Source: Geobacillus zalihae NBRC 101842
GTDB lineage: Bacteria; Bacillota; Bacilli; Bacillales; Anoxybacillaceae
Assembly: GCF_001544135.1 (NCBI RefSeq)
Contig: NZ_BCPV01000043.1
Location: forward strand, 1-32,232
Direction: 5' to 3'
Length of the DNA stretch: 32,232 bases
Shown here: in pieces, positions 14,413 to 27,699 of the stretch
How the letters are laid out: each line of letters starts with the position of its first letter
Position numbering within the stretch: position 1 is the first letter of the stretch
Program-made: the position numbers and the translations under genes
The notes under the pieces: generated by a model
Seen by the model: the letters and a program-made list of their open reading frames with translations, nothing else
The model's database searches: none
Told to the model about the DNA's origin: nothing

Positions 14413-14658
14413 TCATGTCGGATTGACGACCGCTTCCTTTTCCTCTTCAAGCAGCTGTCGGCGCTGCATATTGTCAAACAGAGCGGTCATCGGACAAAAA
14501 CGGGTGATCCCTTCTCCGACTTTCATCGCTCCAAGCAAAGCGGCCCACAAATAGGATGTGCACCAAGGCCGCCGAGCCAGGCGGGCGGTGGCCCAGGCGA
14601 TGACAGTCAGGCCAACCGTGATGCGAATCAATGCGTTCACAATGCCGATATTCGCCAT
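14413..14658 (-). CDS. DUF2892/YgaP-like small membrane protein
   Basis: An 81 aa protein with the form of the YgaP transmembrane domain family (DUF2892). An N-terminal segment NIGIVNALIRITVGLTVIAWA forms a first hydrophobic helix, followed by a second around YLWAALLGAMKVGEGI. The FCPMTALF motif resembles the CPLYALL motif of the family. The tail is charged (EEEKEA). Its ATG at 14658 is preceded by GGAGGGG on the minus strand. In other bacteria the domain is often fused to a rhodanese, but none is attached here and the function is unknown. It is divergent from yerA. Confidence 0.8.
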   Translation of the reverse strand: MANIGIVNALIRITVGLTVIAWATARLARRPWCTSYLWAALLGAMKVGEGITRFCPMTALFDNMQRRQLLEEEKEAVVNPT

Positions 14659-14686
14659 CGGTCTGTCCCCTCCTTAATATTTTTTA

Positions 14687-14714
14687 TTGTGAAAGTCGCT
14701 TTTGTGCGTTAAAA
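14687..14714 (+). promoter_or_regulatory. Likely promoter of yerA
   Basis: TTGTGA (14687-14692) and TTAAAA (14709-14714) are separated by 16 bp, about 40 nt before the yerA start. Both hexamers depart from consensus. I saw no PurBox or purine aptamer in this 97 nt intergenic region. Confidence 0.45.
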
Positions 14715-14755
14715 TGGTTGTATGGAACGATTAGGAAACAAGGGACGGGGTATCA

Positions 14756-16501
14756 ATGGGCGAACAACGTTACCGATGGAAAGGCAGCGAACTGCGTGCA
14801 CAAGCAGCGGTGATTGATGGCAAACAATCGCCGACGAAAGTATTGGTGAATGCGACGTATTTGCACTCGTATTTTCGTGAATGGGTAAAAGGAAACATAT
14901 GGATCCATGGAGATCGCATCGTGTATGCCGGAGAGCGTCTTCCTGATCAGGTCGACGAGGCGTGTGAAATCGTCGACTGCCGTGGATATGTGCTCGTTCC
15001 CGGCTACATCGAGCCGCATGTCCATCCATTTCAATTATATAATCCCCATTCATTTGCCCGTTATGCAGCGGCGCACGGAACAACAACACTCCTCAACGAT
15101 AACTTGTTTTTGCTTTTGCAGCTCGATGATGAAGAAGCGCTTTTCTTTTTACAAGAAATGAATGCGCTTCCAACGTCGATGTATTGGTGGTGCCGATTTG
15201 ATGGGCAAACGGAGCTCGAGCGCGAAGAGGAACAAGTGTCCAATGCTCGGATCAAGCGCTGGCTTGACCAAGAGGCGGTGCTTCAAGGCGGTGAGTTGAC
15301 CTCATGGCCAAAAGTGGCGAGCGGCGATGACATCATCTTGTACTGGATGCAAGAAGCGCATCGGCGACGCCGCAAAATTGAAGGGCATTTTCCGGGGGCG
15401 TCGGAAAAGACGCTTGTCAAAATGGCGCTCTTTGGCGCAGATGGCGATCATGAGGCAATGACGGGAAAGGAAGTGCGCATGCGCCTTTGGCACGGCTATA
15501 CCGTCGCGCTTCGGCATTCCTCGATTCGCCCCGATTTGCCGGTGCTGCTTGAAGAGATGAAAGCGCTTGGCATCCGGCATTATGATAAATGCTTGTTGAC
15601 GACGGATGGCTCGCCGCCATCGTTTTATGAGAATGGAGTGATCGATTGGCTGATCCGCATCGCGATCGAGCATGGCGTGCCGGTGATCGATGCCTATGCG
15701 ATGGCGACGATCAACGCCGCCCGCCACTACGGCATCGAGCATCTTCACGGCAGCATTGCCACCGGCCGCATCGCTCATATCAACTTTTTGCGCTCGGCTC
15801 ACGATCCGACGCCGGCGCAAGTGCTCGCCAAAGGCGAATGGGTGAAGCGCGATGGAGAAGCGCCGCCTCTCTGGCCAGATCTGGAATGGGGGCAGTTTGG
15901 CATTCGGCCGTTATCGTTGCCATGGGAGGTGGACTGGGATGATTTGCAGTTTTCGATGCCGATGGGACTGCGCATGGAAAACGCCGTCATTTTAAAACCG
16001 TATTCCGTGTCGATTGATACGTCGCGCGATCGTTTAGGTCATGATCATGATGAATGTTTTTTAGTGCTGCTTGACCGAAACGGGCGCTGGCGCGTCAATA
16101 CGATGTTGAAAGGTTTTTCATCGGCGCTTGGCGGGCTGGCAAGTTCTTATTCGAACACCGGGGATTTGATTTTGATCGGCAAGCATAAGGAAGATATGAT
16201 GCTCGCCTTCCGGCGGATGAAGGAGATCGGCGGCGGCATTGTGCTCGCTGAGGACGGAGAGATTTTGTTTGAGCTCTCGCTTCCTTTAGGCGGCATGATG
16301 TCCTCCTTAGAGGTGGATGAATTGATCAACGAAGAAAAAACGTTCGTCCGTTTGCTGCGTGAGCGCGGATATCCATTCGAAGACCCGGTGTATTCGCTGC
16401 TGTTTTTACAGTCAACCCACCTGCCGTATGTGCGTGTCACGCAACGCGGGATTTATGATGTCATGCACAAAACGGTACTCTTTCCTTCGATAATGCGGTA
16501 A
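14756..16501 (+). CDS. yerA: Adenine deaminase-like amidohydrolase, YerA
   Basis: A 581 aa member of the adenine deaminase branch of the amidohydrolase superfamily. A beta domain leads into the metal-binding EPHVHPFQLYNP (His88, His90). Later segments include an EGHFPGASE loop, KCLLTTDGSPPSF, INAARHYGIEHLHGSIATGRIAHINF and a C-terminal domain containing LGHDHDECF and GLASSYSNTGDLI. Position right after the purine operon fits purine salvage. The HVHPF metal site differs in context from the usual DAHIHIE of AdeC, so the true substrate should be left open. The yer gene order is as in B. subtilis. Confidence 0.85.
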   Translation: MGEQRYRWKGSELRAQAAVIDGKQSPTKVLVNATYLHSYFREWVKGNIWIHGDRIVYAGERLPDQVDEACEIVDCRGYVLVPGYIEPHVHPFQLYNPHSFARYAAAHGTTTLLNDNLFLLLQLDDEEALFFLQEMNALPTSMYWWCRFDGQTELEREEEQVSNARIKRWLDQEAVLQGGELTSWPKVASGDDIILYWMQEAHRRRRKIEGHFPGASEKTLVKMALFGADGDHEAMTGKEVRMRLWHGYTVALRHSSIRPDLPVLLEEMKALGIRHYDKCLLTTDGSPPSFYENGVIDWLIRIAIEHGVPVIDAYAMATINAARHYGIEHLHGSIATGRIAHINFLRSAHDPTPAQVLAKGEWVKRDGEAPPLWPDLEWGQFGIRPLSLPWEVDWDDLQFSMPMGLRMENAVILKPYSVSIDTSRDRLGHDHDECFLVLLDRNGRWRVNTMLKGFSSALGGLASSYSNTGDLILIGKHKEDMMLAFRRMKEIGGGIVLAEDGEILFELSLPLGGMMSSLEVDELINEEKTFVRLLRERGYPFEDPVYSLLFLQSTHLPYVRVTQRGIYDVMHKTVLFPSIMR

Positions 16502-16528
16502 AATAAAAAAGAAAAGGTTGTGTGTCCA

Positions 16529-17539
16529 TTGAAACATTGGCTGTTCGCTGTCAGTTGCGCGGTATTGTTGTTAGGCGGCTGCACGACCAAAAGCGAGCCG
16601 AAGCACGCCGAACCGGCTCCTCGGCAGGAGCAGCCGTCCAAGCCTCGGGCGGAGGAACAACAAACGTTCCCGCTGACGGGGCTGCCGGCGAAAGGGAACA
16701 TCCATCAGCGGGTCGTCGGCGTGATGATCAACAACCACCCGAAGGCGCGCCCACAGTCGGGATTAAGCAAGGCGGACATCGTGTATGAGGTGCTCGCCGA
16801 GGGCGATATCACCCGTTTGTTGGCGTTGTATCAAAGCGAATTGCCGGAGCGGGTCGGACCGGTGCGAAGCGCGCGTGATTACTATATTGACTTGAGTGAA
16901 GGCTACCATGCACTGTATGTATGCCATGGCTGGAGTCCGGAGGCGAAAGCGCGTCTTGAGGGAGGCGGAATCGACTATTTGAACGGATTGTTTTATGACG
17001 GCACATTGTTTCAGCGCGTCCCGTTCCGCAAGGCGCCGCACAACTCGTACATTACGTTTGCCAACATTGAAAAAGGGGCGGAACAAAACGGGTATGCTTG
17101 GACGGATAACGTTCCCCCGCTATCGTTTCGCACCGATGAGCCGAGCGGCCAAAAGGTCGGGACGGTTCACATCGCCTATTCGCATCGCGCCTATGCCCAG
17201 GTTGAATACCAATATGTTTCGGAACAAAAGGGGTATTACCGGTACAGCGGCGGCGAGCAAACGATCGATTATGATACGCATAAGCCGATTGTCGTGCAAA
17301 ACGTCATGATCATCGCCGCCCACCATCAAGTGGTTGACAGCCACGGGCGGCGCGACATCGACCTCGTCTCCGGCGGCAAGGGGTACTTGCTGCAGGGCGG
17401 CGTCATGCAGCTGATCGAATGGAAAAACGTCGACGGCCGGCTGCTGCCATACCGCGATGGGGCTCCGATCGGATTCGTGCCGGGAAAAACGTGGATCAAT
17501 ATCGTGCCGGAACTGGCGATCGTCCAGTGGAAATCATAA
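16529..17539 (+). CDS. yerB: DUF3048 lipoprotein, YerB
   Basis: A secreted lipoprotein of 336 aa. The signal peptide MKHWLFAVSCAVLLLGGC ends in a lipobox with the acylated cysteine at 18, followed by a charged, proline-rich linker (about 19-50). The DUF3048 region contains GVMINNHPKARPQSGLSKAD, the RVGPVRSARDYYIDL segment and a C-terminal half with the YLLQGGVMQLIEWKN and GKTWINIVP strands. The start is uncertain: TTG at 16529 lies 11 nt from AAAAGG, while GTG at 16520 is only 2 nt from it and adds MCP. The family has no established enzymatic role. It probably shares transcription with yerA and yerC. Confidence 0.83.
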   Translation: MKHWLFAVSCAVLLLGGCTTKSEPKHAEPAPRQEQPSKPRAEEQQTFPLTGLPAKGNIHQRVVGVMINNHPKARPQSGLSKADIVYEVLAEGDITRLLALYQSELPERVGPVRSARDYYIDLSEGYHALYVCHGWSPEAKARLEGGGIDYLNGLFYDGTLFQRVPFRKAPHNSYITFANIEKGAEQNGYAWTDNVPPLSFRTDEPSGQKVGTVHIAYSHRAYAQVEYQYVSEQKGYYRYSGGEQTIDYDTHKPIVVQNVMIIAAHHQVVDSHGRRDIDLVSGGKGYLLQGGVMQLIEWKNVDGRLLPYRDGAPIGFVPGKTWINIVPELAIVQWKS

Positions 17540-17631
17540 CCGCCTTGTCTGTTGCAAGGCAAAGGGGCGGTGGATTCGCAGATTGGTTGGCTACAACATT
17601 TTTCCCGCCAAAACGCAAGGAGGAAGCAGCT

Positions 17632-17967
17632 ATGCAAATTGACAAACTGCGCGGCAGAGAGTTGGATCAACTGTTTAAAGCGATTTTATCGCTGCGCGAT
17701 TTAGAAGAATGTTACCGTTTTTTTGATGATTTATGCACCGTGAATGAAATCCAGGCGCTCGCCCAGCGGCTTGAGGTCGCCCGCATGCTGCGCGAAGGAT
17801 ATACGTATCACAAAATCGAAACGGAAACCGGAGCGAGCACGGCGACGATTTCGCGCGTCAAGCGCTGCCTCAACTACGGCAATGATGCTTACGCCATGGC
17901 GCTCGATCGCATTAAAGAGGAGCAACAGCAAGAAGAGAAAGAAGCCAACGAAGCGGTCACAGACTGA
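17632..17967 (+). CDS. yerC: TrpR-like DNA-binding protein, YerC
   Basis: A 111 aa protein of the YerC/YecD family, related to the Trp repressor fold. An all-helical body ([21 protein letters not shown] shape) leads to the helix-turn-helix [20 protein letters not shown] and [11 protein letters not shown]. The tail is glutamine- and glutamate-rich. ATG at 17632 follows AAGGAGGAAG, and the 92 nt behind yerB contain no terminator. No regulator target can be named from the sequence. A strong terminator follows, separating it from pcrB. Confidence 0.88.
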   Translation: MQIDKLRGRELDQLFKAILSLRDLEECYRFFDDLCTVNEIQALAQRLEVARMLREGYTYHKIETETGASTATISRVKRCLNYGNDAYAMALDRIKEEQQQEEKEANEAVTD

Positions 17968-17973
17968 CGCGGC

Positions 17974-18015
17974 AAGGAGATTCCTTCCATTTGCAAAGGA
18001 ACTCCTTTTCTTTTT
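17974..18015 (+). terminator. yerC: Terminator after yerC
   Basis: AAGGAGATTCCTT (17974-17986) pairs with AAGGAACTCCTT (17996-18007) with one bulged base, followed by TTCTTTTT. It begins a few bases after the yerC stop. It immediately precedes the pcrB promoter. Confidence 0.85.
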
Positions 18016-18022
18016 GCGGATT

Positions 18023-18031
18023 TGTTATAAT
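18023..18031 (+). promoter_or_regulatory. Extended -10 promoter of pcrB-pcrA-ligA-yerH
   Basis: TGTTATAAT gives a perfect TATAAT (18026-18031) with an upstream TG at the extended -10 position. No good -35 hexamer is visible because the region overlaps the yerC terminator arm. Transcription would begin near 18038, about 27 nt before the pcrB start. Confidence 0.65.
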
Positions 18032-18064
18032 GGAACAATGGAGACGGAGTGGAGGGTTGCCGCT

Positions 18065-18784
18065 ATGGAGGAGATTCGCGCTTGGCGCCATGTGTTTAAA
18101 CTCGACCCGAATAAACCGATTGATGACGAGCGCCTTGAGCGCCTTTGCGAGTCGGGAACGGATGCCGTCATCGTCGGCGGAACCGACGGGGTGACCATCG
18201 ACAACGTGCTGGATTTATTGGCTCGCATCCGCCGTTTTTCGGTGCCATGCGCGCTCGAAGTCACCGACGTCGAAGCGCTGACGCCGGGATTTGACGTATA
18301 TTTGGTTCCGATCGTGTTAAACAGCCGGCAGGCGGAGTGGATCATCGGCCGTCATCATGAGGCGGTGAAACAATACGGCGATGTCATGAACTGGGATGAG
18401 ATTTTCGCTGAAGGTTACTGCATTTTAAATCCAGCCTGCAAAGCGGCGGAGCTAGCCGAGGCCGACGCGGCGCTCACCGATGATGATGTCGTGGCGTACG
18501 CCCGCCTCGCCGCACATTTGTACAGGTTGCCGATTTTTTACCTTGAGTATAGCGGCGTCTATGGCGATCCGTCTTTAGTGGAAAAAGTGAAACAAGTGCT
18601 TGATCAGACGCAGCTGTTTTATGGTGGAGGGATCACAACGCCTGAGCAGGCGGAGCATATGGCGCGTTATGCCGATACGGTGGTCGTCGGCAACGCGATT
18701 TACGACGCGTTCGAACAGGCGTTGGCGACGGTGGCGGCGGTGAAGCAGATGGCTGGTCAACGCAGCGGCGATGATGGAAAATAG
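18065..18784 (+). CDS. pcrB: Heptaprenylglyceryl phosphate synthase, PcrB
   Basis: A TIM-barrel prenyltransferase of 239 aa that joins glycerol-1-phosphate to heptaprenyl diphosphate, giving an archaeal-type ether lipid precursor. [38 protein letters not shown] and [12 protein letters not shown] are family segments that bind the phosphate and prenyl groups. ATG at 18065 is chosen because it matches the family N-terminus and GGAGG lies about 10 nt upstream. An in-frame ATG 27 nt earlier adds METEWRVAA and is less likely. It leads the pcrA-ligA operon, as in B. subtilis. Confidence 0.92.
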   Translation: MEEIRAWRHVFKLDPNKPIDDERLERLCESGTDAVIVGGTDGVTIDNVLDLLARIRRFSVPCALEVTDVEALTPGFDVYLVPIVLNSRQAEWIIGRHHEAVKQYGDVMNWDEIFAEGYCILNPACKAAELAEADAALTDDDVVAYARLAAHLYRLPIFYLEYSGVYGDPSLVEKVKQVLDQTQLFYGGGITTPEQAEHMARYADTVVVGNAIYDAFEQALATVAAVKQMAGQRSGDDGK

Positions 18785-18812
18785 AACATATGGTTTATTG
18801 GTGGTGGACATG

Positions 18813-24240
<5,428 letters not shown>

Positions 24241-24250
24241 CAACGTGCCG

Positions 24251-24287
24251 CATCCTCTCTGGACGAGCCAGAGGGGATGTGTTTTTT
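24251..24287 (+). terminator. yerH: Terminator after yerH
   Basis: CATCCTCTCTGG (24251-24262) pairs with CCAGAGGGGATG (24268-24279), 12 bp including one G-U, and TTTTTT follows at 24282-24287. It closes the pcrB-pcrA-ligA-yerH transcription unit 10 nt after the stop. Confidence 0.92.
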
Positions 24288-24372
24288 GCGACGTTGCGGT
24301 TCGAAAAGGCTGGTGTAAACGGATTCGGTGGCAGCCCCTGTCGGTGTGATTTGCCGGATGGGGGACAGACTG

Positions 24373-24500
24373 GTGAACTACCCCCACTTAATTTTCTAGC
24401 GAAAATTTGAAGTGGGGGCTTCCAAAGAAGTTTGACTGCTTCAAGCAATCCTTATTCTTTGAGGCGTGTCCACTTCGCCGCTAGAGCATAAGACACTCAG
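24373..24500 (-). ncRNA. Probable omega (guide) RNA region at the element right end
   Basis: TnpB elements encode a guide RNA overlapping the tnpB 3' end and the right end. Here a strong hairpin (24381-24418, tetraloop TAGC, 9 bp plus 7 bp with a small bulge) precedes TAGTTCAC on the minus strand. The expected guide is the following flank, 24353-24372. The upstream boundary is a guess. Confidence 0.45.
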
Positions 24501-25295
24501 GTCTACAGCTTTACTTTTCTTTAAGATGTTTAATGCGCCATTGACATCCTGTTTACGAGTGGTGCCTTTGATTTTTTGCTTATCTTTCATGCTTTGAAGT
24601 CTGGCATTTTCTTTGTTAAACCATTGATTTATACTTTTTAATCTCCGCCCATCAATGATGAATGATCTGCCGTCTGATGTGACACAAGTGGCAAAATTGT
24701 TTAATCCTAAATCAATTGCCAGTGCTTTTTGGTCGCTTAATTCTCTTTGATCTTCAGGCATTTCATATTTGTACTGAATCTCAAAGAACCTGGCATGATG
24801 CTTAGGAATGATTTCAATCTGCTTAATCTTTTTGTCCAGTAACACAGGCGGAATCGTTATCGTGATAGGCTTGTGAGTCTTTTTAAATAGGCGAGAATAC
24901 GGTATCGTGAATTTGTTGCCGTCTATACGAATCTGGCCAATGATCAGTGAATGAAAGCCATCTTTTTTAAGATATTTTGGAATACTGATAGCCTTGTGGT
25001 CATATTTTCCTTGTTTGGCAAGACTGATCAAACCAAAGAAAGATTTAAAGGCTTCATTGACCTTTTTTAAAATTTGCTGTGCCATGTTGCTGTTTAACAG
25101 CTTATAGTTTTCGTTAGTTTTTGCAAGATGATCGTTTTTCTCATAATTAAGAAATTCCTTGTGTTCAAAATAGTATTGTCTGACATTGTACAATCCGACG
25201 TTGTACATGTTCTTGGCAATATGGCACAGTTCTCGAAGAGTCAAGTATTCTTCTTTGGTCAAACCATTTAGCTGTTGTTTGATACAAAAATACAT
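24441..25295 (-). pseudogene. tnpB: TnpB (OrfB) RNA-guided nuclease, internally truncated
   Basis: The 284 aa frame encodes the N-terminal half of an IS1341-type TnpB. The start is ATG at 25295, with GGAGGTG 5 nt upstream; an in-frame ATG at 25310 lies before this site. The wedge/REC part and the RuvC-I motif [13 protein letters not shown] (Asp195) are intact. After [15 protein letters not shown] and a basic stretch GTTRKQ the frame goes directly to DVNGALNILKK (Asp250), the RuvC-III motif. The RuvC-II region with its catalytic glutamate and the four-cysteine zinc ribbon are absent. TnpB is normally about 370-400 aa, so roughly 90-120 residues are missing in frame at about 24549. DNA cleavage should be lost. 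Confidence 0.85.
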
Positions 25296-25370
25296 TTTTT
25301 CACCTCCCATCTAACTATATTATACTATATTTTACTGAATCTATCCTATTTTCAGCAAAATATAGTTAAG

Positions 25371-25425
25371 GCGATTCATCTCCCACTTACTCCGCTTCGC
25401 TTCGTTGAAGTGGGAGTCTTCTCGC
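25371..25425 (-). repeat. Left-end palindrome of the tnpB element
   Basis: CTCCCACTT (25380-25388) and AAGTGGGAG (25408-25416) form a 9 bp stem. Outer GGCGA/TCGCC-type pairing (25371-25374 region with 25421-25425) extends it across an internal loop. The same CCCACTT core appears in the right-end palindrome, supporting recognition by a shared TnpA supplied elsewhere. Confidence 0.65.
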
Positions 25426-25479
25426 CTAATTAAGATAAAATAATGAAGACCTAGATGCGAGTAAAGGTGTGTCGCGATC

Positions 25480-26037
25480 ATGAAAGCCATCTGTGTGTTT
25501 TGCGGATCAAGTTATGGACAAAGTGTAAAATACAAGGAAGCGGCGAAAGCGCTCGGAACGTTTCTCGCCCAAAGCGGCACGACGCTTATTTACGGCGGCG
25601 GAAAACGCGGCTTGATGGGGGAAATCGCGGAGGCGGCGCTTCGCCATCAAGGGCGTGTGATCGGCATCATTCCGCAGTTTTTAAAAGACAGGGAAGTGGC
25701 GCATGACCGGTTGAGCGAGCTGGTGGTCGTCGATACGATGCATACGCGCAAGGCGAAAATGTATGAAGCGGCCGACGGGTTTATCGCCTTGCCAGGCGGG
25801 TATGGGACGTATGAAGAGCTGTTTGAAGTGCTCTCATGGTCGCGCGTCGGCCTCCACCAAAAACCGATTGGCCTGCTTAACGTGGAAGGGTTTTTCGATC
25901 CTCTTCTTCATTTGCTTCGGCATACAGTCGAAAACGGATTTGCCGCGCCGGAAGATCTCAAGCTGATCGTCAGCGCCGAAGACGTTCCGACGCTGTATGA
26001 GCGGATGAGCCTGTTCCGCCATCATCGTAGACAGTGA
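25480..26037 (+). CDS. LOG-family nucleoside 5'-monophosphate phosphoribohydrolase
   Basis: A 185 aa Rossmann-fold protein of the Lonely Guy (LOG) family, like B. subtilis YvdD. It has the N-terminal ICVFCGSS, YGGGKRGLMG in the 38-47 region, the MHTRKAKM segment with R90 and K91, and the family signature PGGYGTYEE (105-113). LOG enzymes split N6-modified AMP or AMP itself into base and ribose 5-phosphate. The bacterial substrate is often not the plant hormone. ATG at 25480 has a weak AAAGGTG site. It lies 50 nt beyond the tnpB element, and whether its promoter is in the element flank is unknown. Confidence 0.88.
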   Translation: MKAICVFCGSSYGQSVKYKEAAKALGTFLAQSGTTLIYGGGKRGLMGEIAEAALRHQGRVIGIIPQFLKDREVAHDRLSELVVVDTMHTRKAKMYEAADGFIALPGGYGTYEELFEVLSWSRVGLHQKPIGLLNVEGFFDPLLHLLRHTVENGFAAPEDLKLIVSAEDVPTLYERMSLFRHHRRQ

Positions 26038-26051
26038 TGACGGGTCTTTTT
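26016..26051 (+). terminator. Probable terminator of the LOG gene
   Basis: CCGCCATCA (26016-26024) pairs with TGATGACGG (26035-26043) with one mismatch, followed by GTCTTTTT. The stem starts inside the coding end and overlaps the stop. The neighbouring amine oxidase gene is convergent. Confidence 0.55.
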
Positions 26052-26121
26052 ATGCGATCATGACGGTGCATTTGATCTTTCAAGGCCAATCAAAACGATG
26101 GTGCGGGCTGCCAGTGGTTCA

Positions 26122-27597
26122 TCAAGCCTGTGCATTGTTCACTTCATGGGCGACGCGAATGCCGGATTCAATGGCGCCTTGAATCCATCCGTGGTGGGTG
26201 GAAGCGTGTTCCCCGGCAAAATGCACCCTCCCTTCGGGAGTGGCGATATACGGCGACAGCTCCGTCACTTGATTCGGCTTCATCATCGTGAAGGCACCGC
26301 CGGAGTACGGATAGCGAACCCAGCTATGGCTCGTTCCGGTTTCAAATTCACGGTATACTTGCTCTCCATAGAGGATCGCTAAATTTTTCAGCGTATATTC
26401 CAGTCGCTCTTCATCGCCCAAGCTGTCCCAAGGAATGGTGTCATCTTCCCACGTATAGCTCGCCAATACGACACCTGGCCCCGTGGTGCCAATGCCTTGG
26501 CTTGGATATTGTGTATACGTAATCGGCAGATCGGAAACCGCTCTGCCCCCAAACATGCCTTCTTTTTCCCAAAACCGCGTTTTAAACTGGATGCCCGTTT
26601 TCGTCGAACCGGCATAGTGAAGTTCACGAATGGCTTTCCATTTGTTTTCGGAAAATGAATGGCGGGGTTCGATGTCGACAAACTGCAAAATCGAAAATGG
26701 GATGGTGACGATTGCTCGATCGGCGGTGACTTGAAACGGTTGAAGAATTTTGGTGTGCGTGGCGTGGATGGTGACGCCGTTTTCGCGCTGGACGATTTTT
26801 TGCACTTTGTGGCTGAAAAGGATATCATCTTTCAGCTGCGGCAAAAAGGCTTTTGGAAGCCGGTCGTTTCCGCCGACGATTTCGTAAAAACGGATGTTCG
26901 GGGTAAACAGCACCATCAATTCACGCAACATTTCCAGAAACGACAGTTCCGGCAATCCCCCAAGCGAAAGAACGGCTTTGATCATATCGATGGCGCCGAT
27001 GGACAACGATAGGCCAAACGGATTGTAACGCAAATAGGCGTCCAGCGAATAGCGGTCGAGCCGTTCGATGACAATTGGCCAATGGTTTTCCGGATTTTGT
27101 TCAATGAATTGAACAACCGGACGAATGGCCATCTGCAATAACTCGGAAGCGGTTTTTCCCCGTTCGTGGGGGGCGACGGGAAAGCCAAAGAGGCCGGGAT
27201 GCCGCTCATATTCGCCAAGGCGTGCTTTCACACCGCGGAAATATAAAATGTCGCGCGGGGTGCTGTTGATAAACGGGTGGAGCGGCAAGTTGAATTTTTT
27301 GATATATTCCAATGTCAATTGATGGGTGTGCGGGATGCGCATCGCGCCGGCTTCGAGATACTGGTCGTCGCGAAAGTGGGAGCGGAGCGTGTAGATGCGG
27401 CCGCCGACCCGCTCGGATGCTTCTAAGATGGTGATGCGATGGCCGGCTTGCTTCAGCAATGACGCTGCGACAAGCCCAGCCATCCCGGCGCCGATGATGA
27501 CGATATGTTGAGGCGCCGTCGTTTTCTTTAAGCCGTGGCGAATAATCGAGATCATCGTTTCCATTGAGAGTTTTGGAGAAACATACGGGTGGGACAC
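26122..27597 (-). CDS. FAD-dependent amine/L-amino-acid oxidase family protein
   Basis: A 491 aa flavoprotein. The ADP-binding GAGMAGLVAASLL (36-48), the acidic end of strand 2 in ILEASERVGGR (E59), and the C-terminal HFAGEHASTHHGWIQGAIESG (about 459-480) are the marks of the monoamine/L-amino-acid oxidase family, as in B. subtilis YobN. No signal peptide is visible, so the enzyme should be cytoplasmic. It would release hydrogen peroxide if active as an oxidase. GTG at 27597 is preceded 7 nt upstream by GGGGGAG (complement of 27605-27611), which is wholly inside a long hairpin. It lies 102 nt downstream of the VOC gene on the same strand. The substrate cannot be told. Confidence 0.87.
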   Translation of the reverse strand: MSHPYVSPKLSMETMISIIRHGLKKTTAPQHIVIIGAGMAGLVAASLLKQAGHRITILEASERVGGRIYTLRSHFRDDQYLEAGAMRIPHTHQLTLEYIKKFNLPLHPFINSTPRDILYFRGVKARLGEYERHPGLFGFPVAPHERGKTASELLQMAIRPVVQFIEQNPENHWPIVIERLDRYSLDAYLRYNPFGLSLSIGAIDMIKAVLSLGGLPELSFLEMLRELMVLFTPNIRFYEIVGGNDRLPKAFLPQLKDDILFSHKVQKIVQRENGVTIHATHTKILQPFQVTADRAIVTIPFSILQFVDIEPRHSFSENKWKAIRELHYAGSTKTGIQFKTRFWEKEGMFGGRAVSDLPITYTQYPSQGIGTTGPGVVLASYTWEDDTIPWDSLGDEERLEYTLKNLAILYGEQVYREFETGTSHSWVRYPYSGGAFTMMKPNQVTELSPYIATPEGRVHFAGEHASTHHGWIQGAIESGIRVAHEVNNAQA

Positions 27598-27603
27598 GGT
27601 TGG

Positions 27604-27678
27604 ACTCCCCCTTTGCCGTTTTCACCGCGCGAGGATGAAGGTGCGGTTATTCCATCTTATTCCGCGGCAAAGGGGAGT
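27604..27678 (-). promoter_or_regulatory. Hairpin sequestering the amine oxidase ribosome binding site
   Basis: In the minus-strand RNA, ACTCCCCTTTGCCG (complement of 27665-27678) pairs over 14 bp with CGGCAAAGGGGGAGT (complement of 27604-27618), with one bulged G and a 46 nt loop. The 3' arm contains the whole Shine-Dalgarno. A small inner stem ACCGC/GCGGT (27624-27628, 27643-27647) lies in the loop. There is no U run, so it is unlikely to be an intrinsic terminator. Confidence 0.6.
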
Positions 27679-27699
27679 ATGTGAGAATAGGAATGCCCG

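Larger units (their letters stand above)
24373..25430 (-). mobile_element. IS200/IS605-type tnpB-only element, internally deleted
   Basis: The element is AT-rich against GC-rich flanks and lies between two transcription units. It has no tnpA. Both ends carry the imperfect palindromes expected of IS605-group elements. The end next to the tnpB stop has CCCCCACTT (24381-24389) with AAGTGGGGG (24410-24418); the other has CTCCCACTT (25380-25388) with AAGTGGGAG (25408-25416). On the minus strand the right end reads AAGTGGGGGTAGTTCAC and should finish at 24373. The left boundary near 25430 is approximate. TTTAT (complement of 25437-25441) lies just outside and could be the target motif, which is inference. 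Confidence 0.72.

Noticed and set aside
24373-25430. Complete autonomous IS605 element
   Set aside because: No tnpA is present and tnpB lacks the RuvC-II and zinc-ribbon segments.
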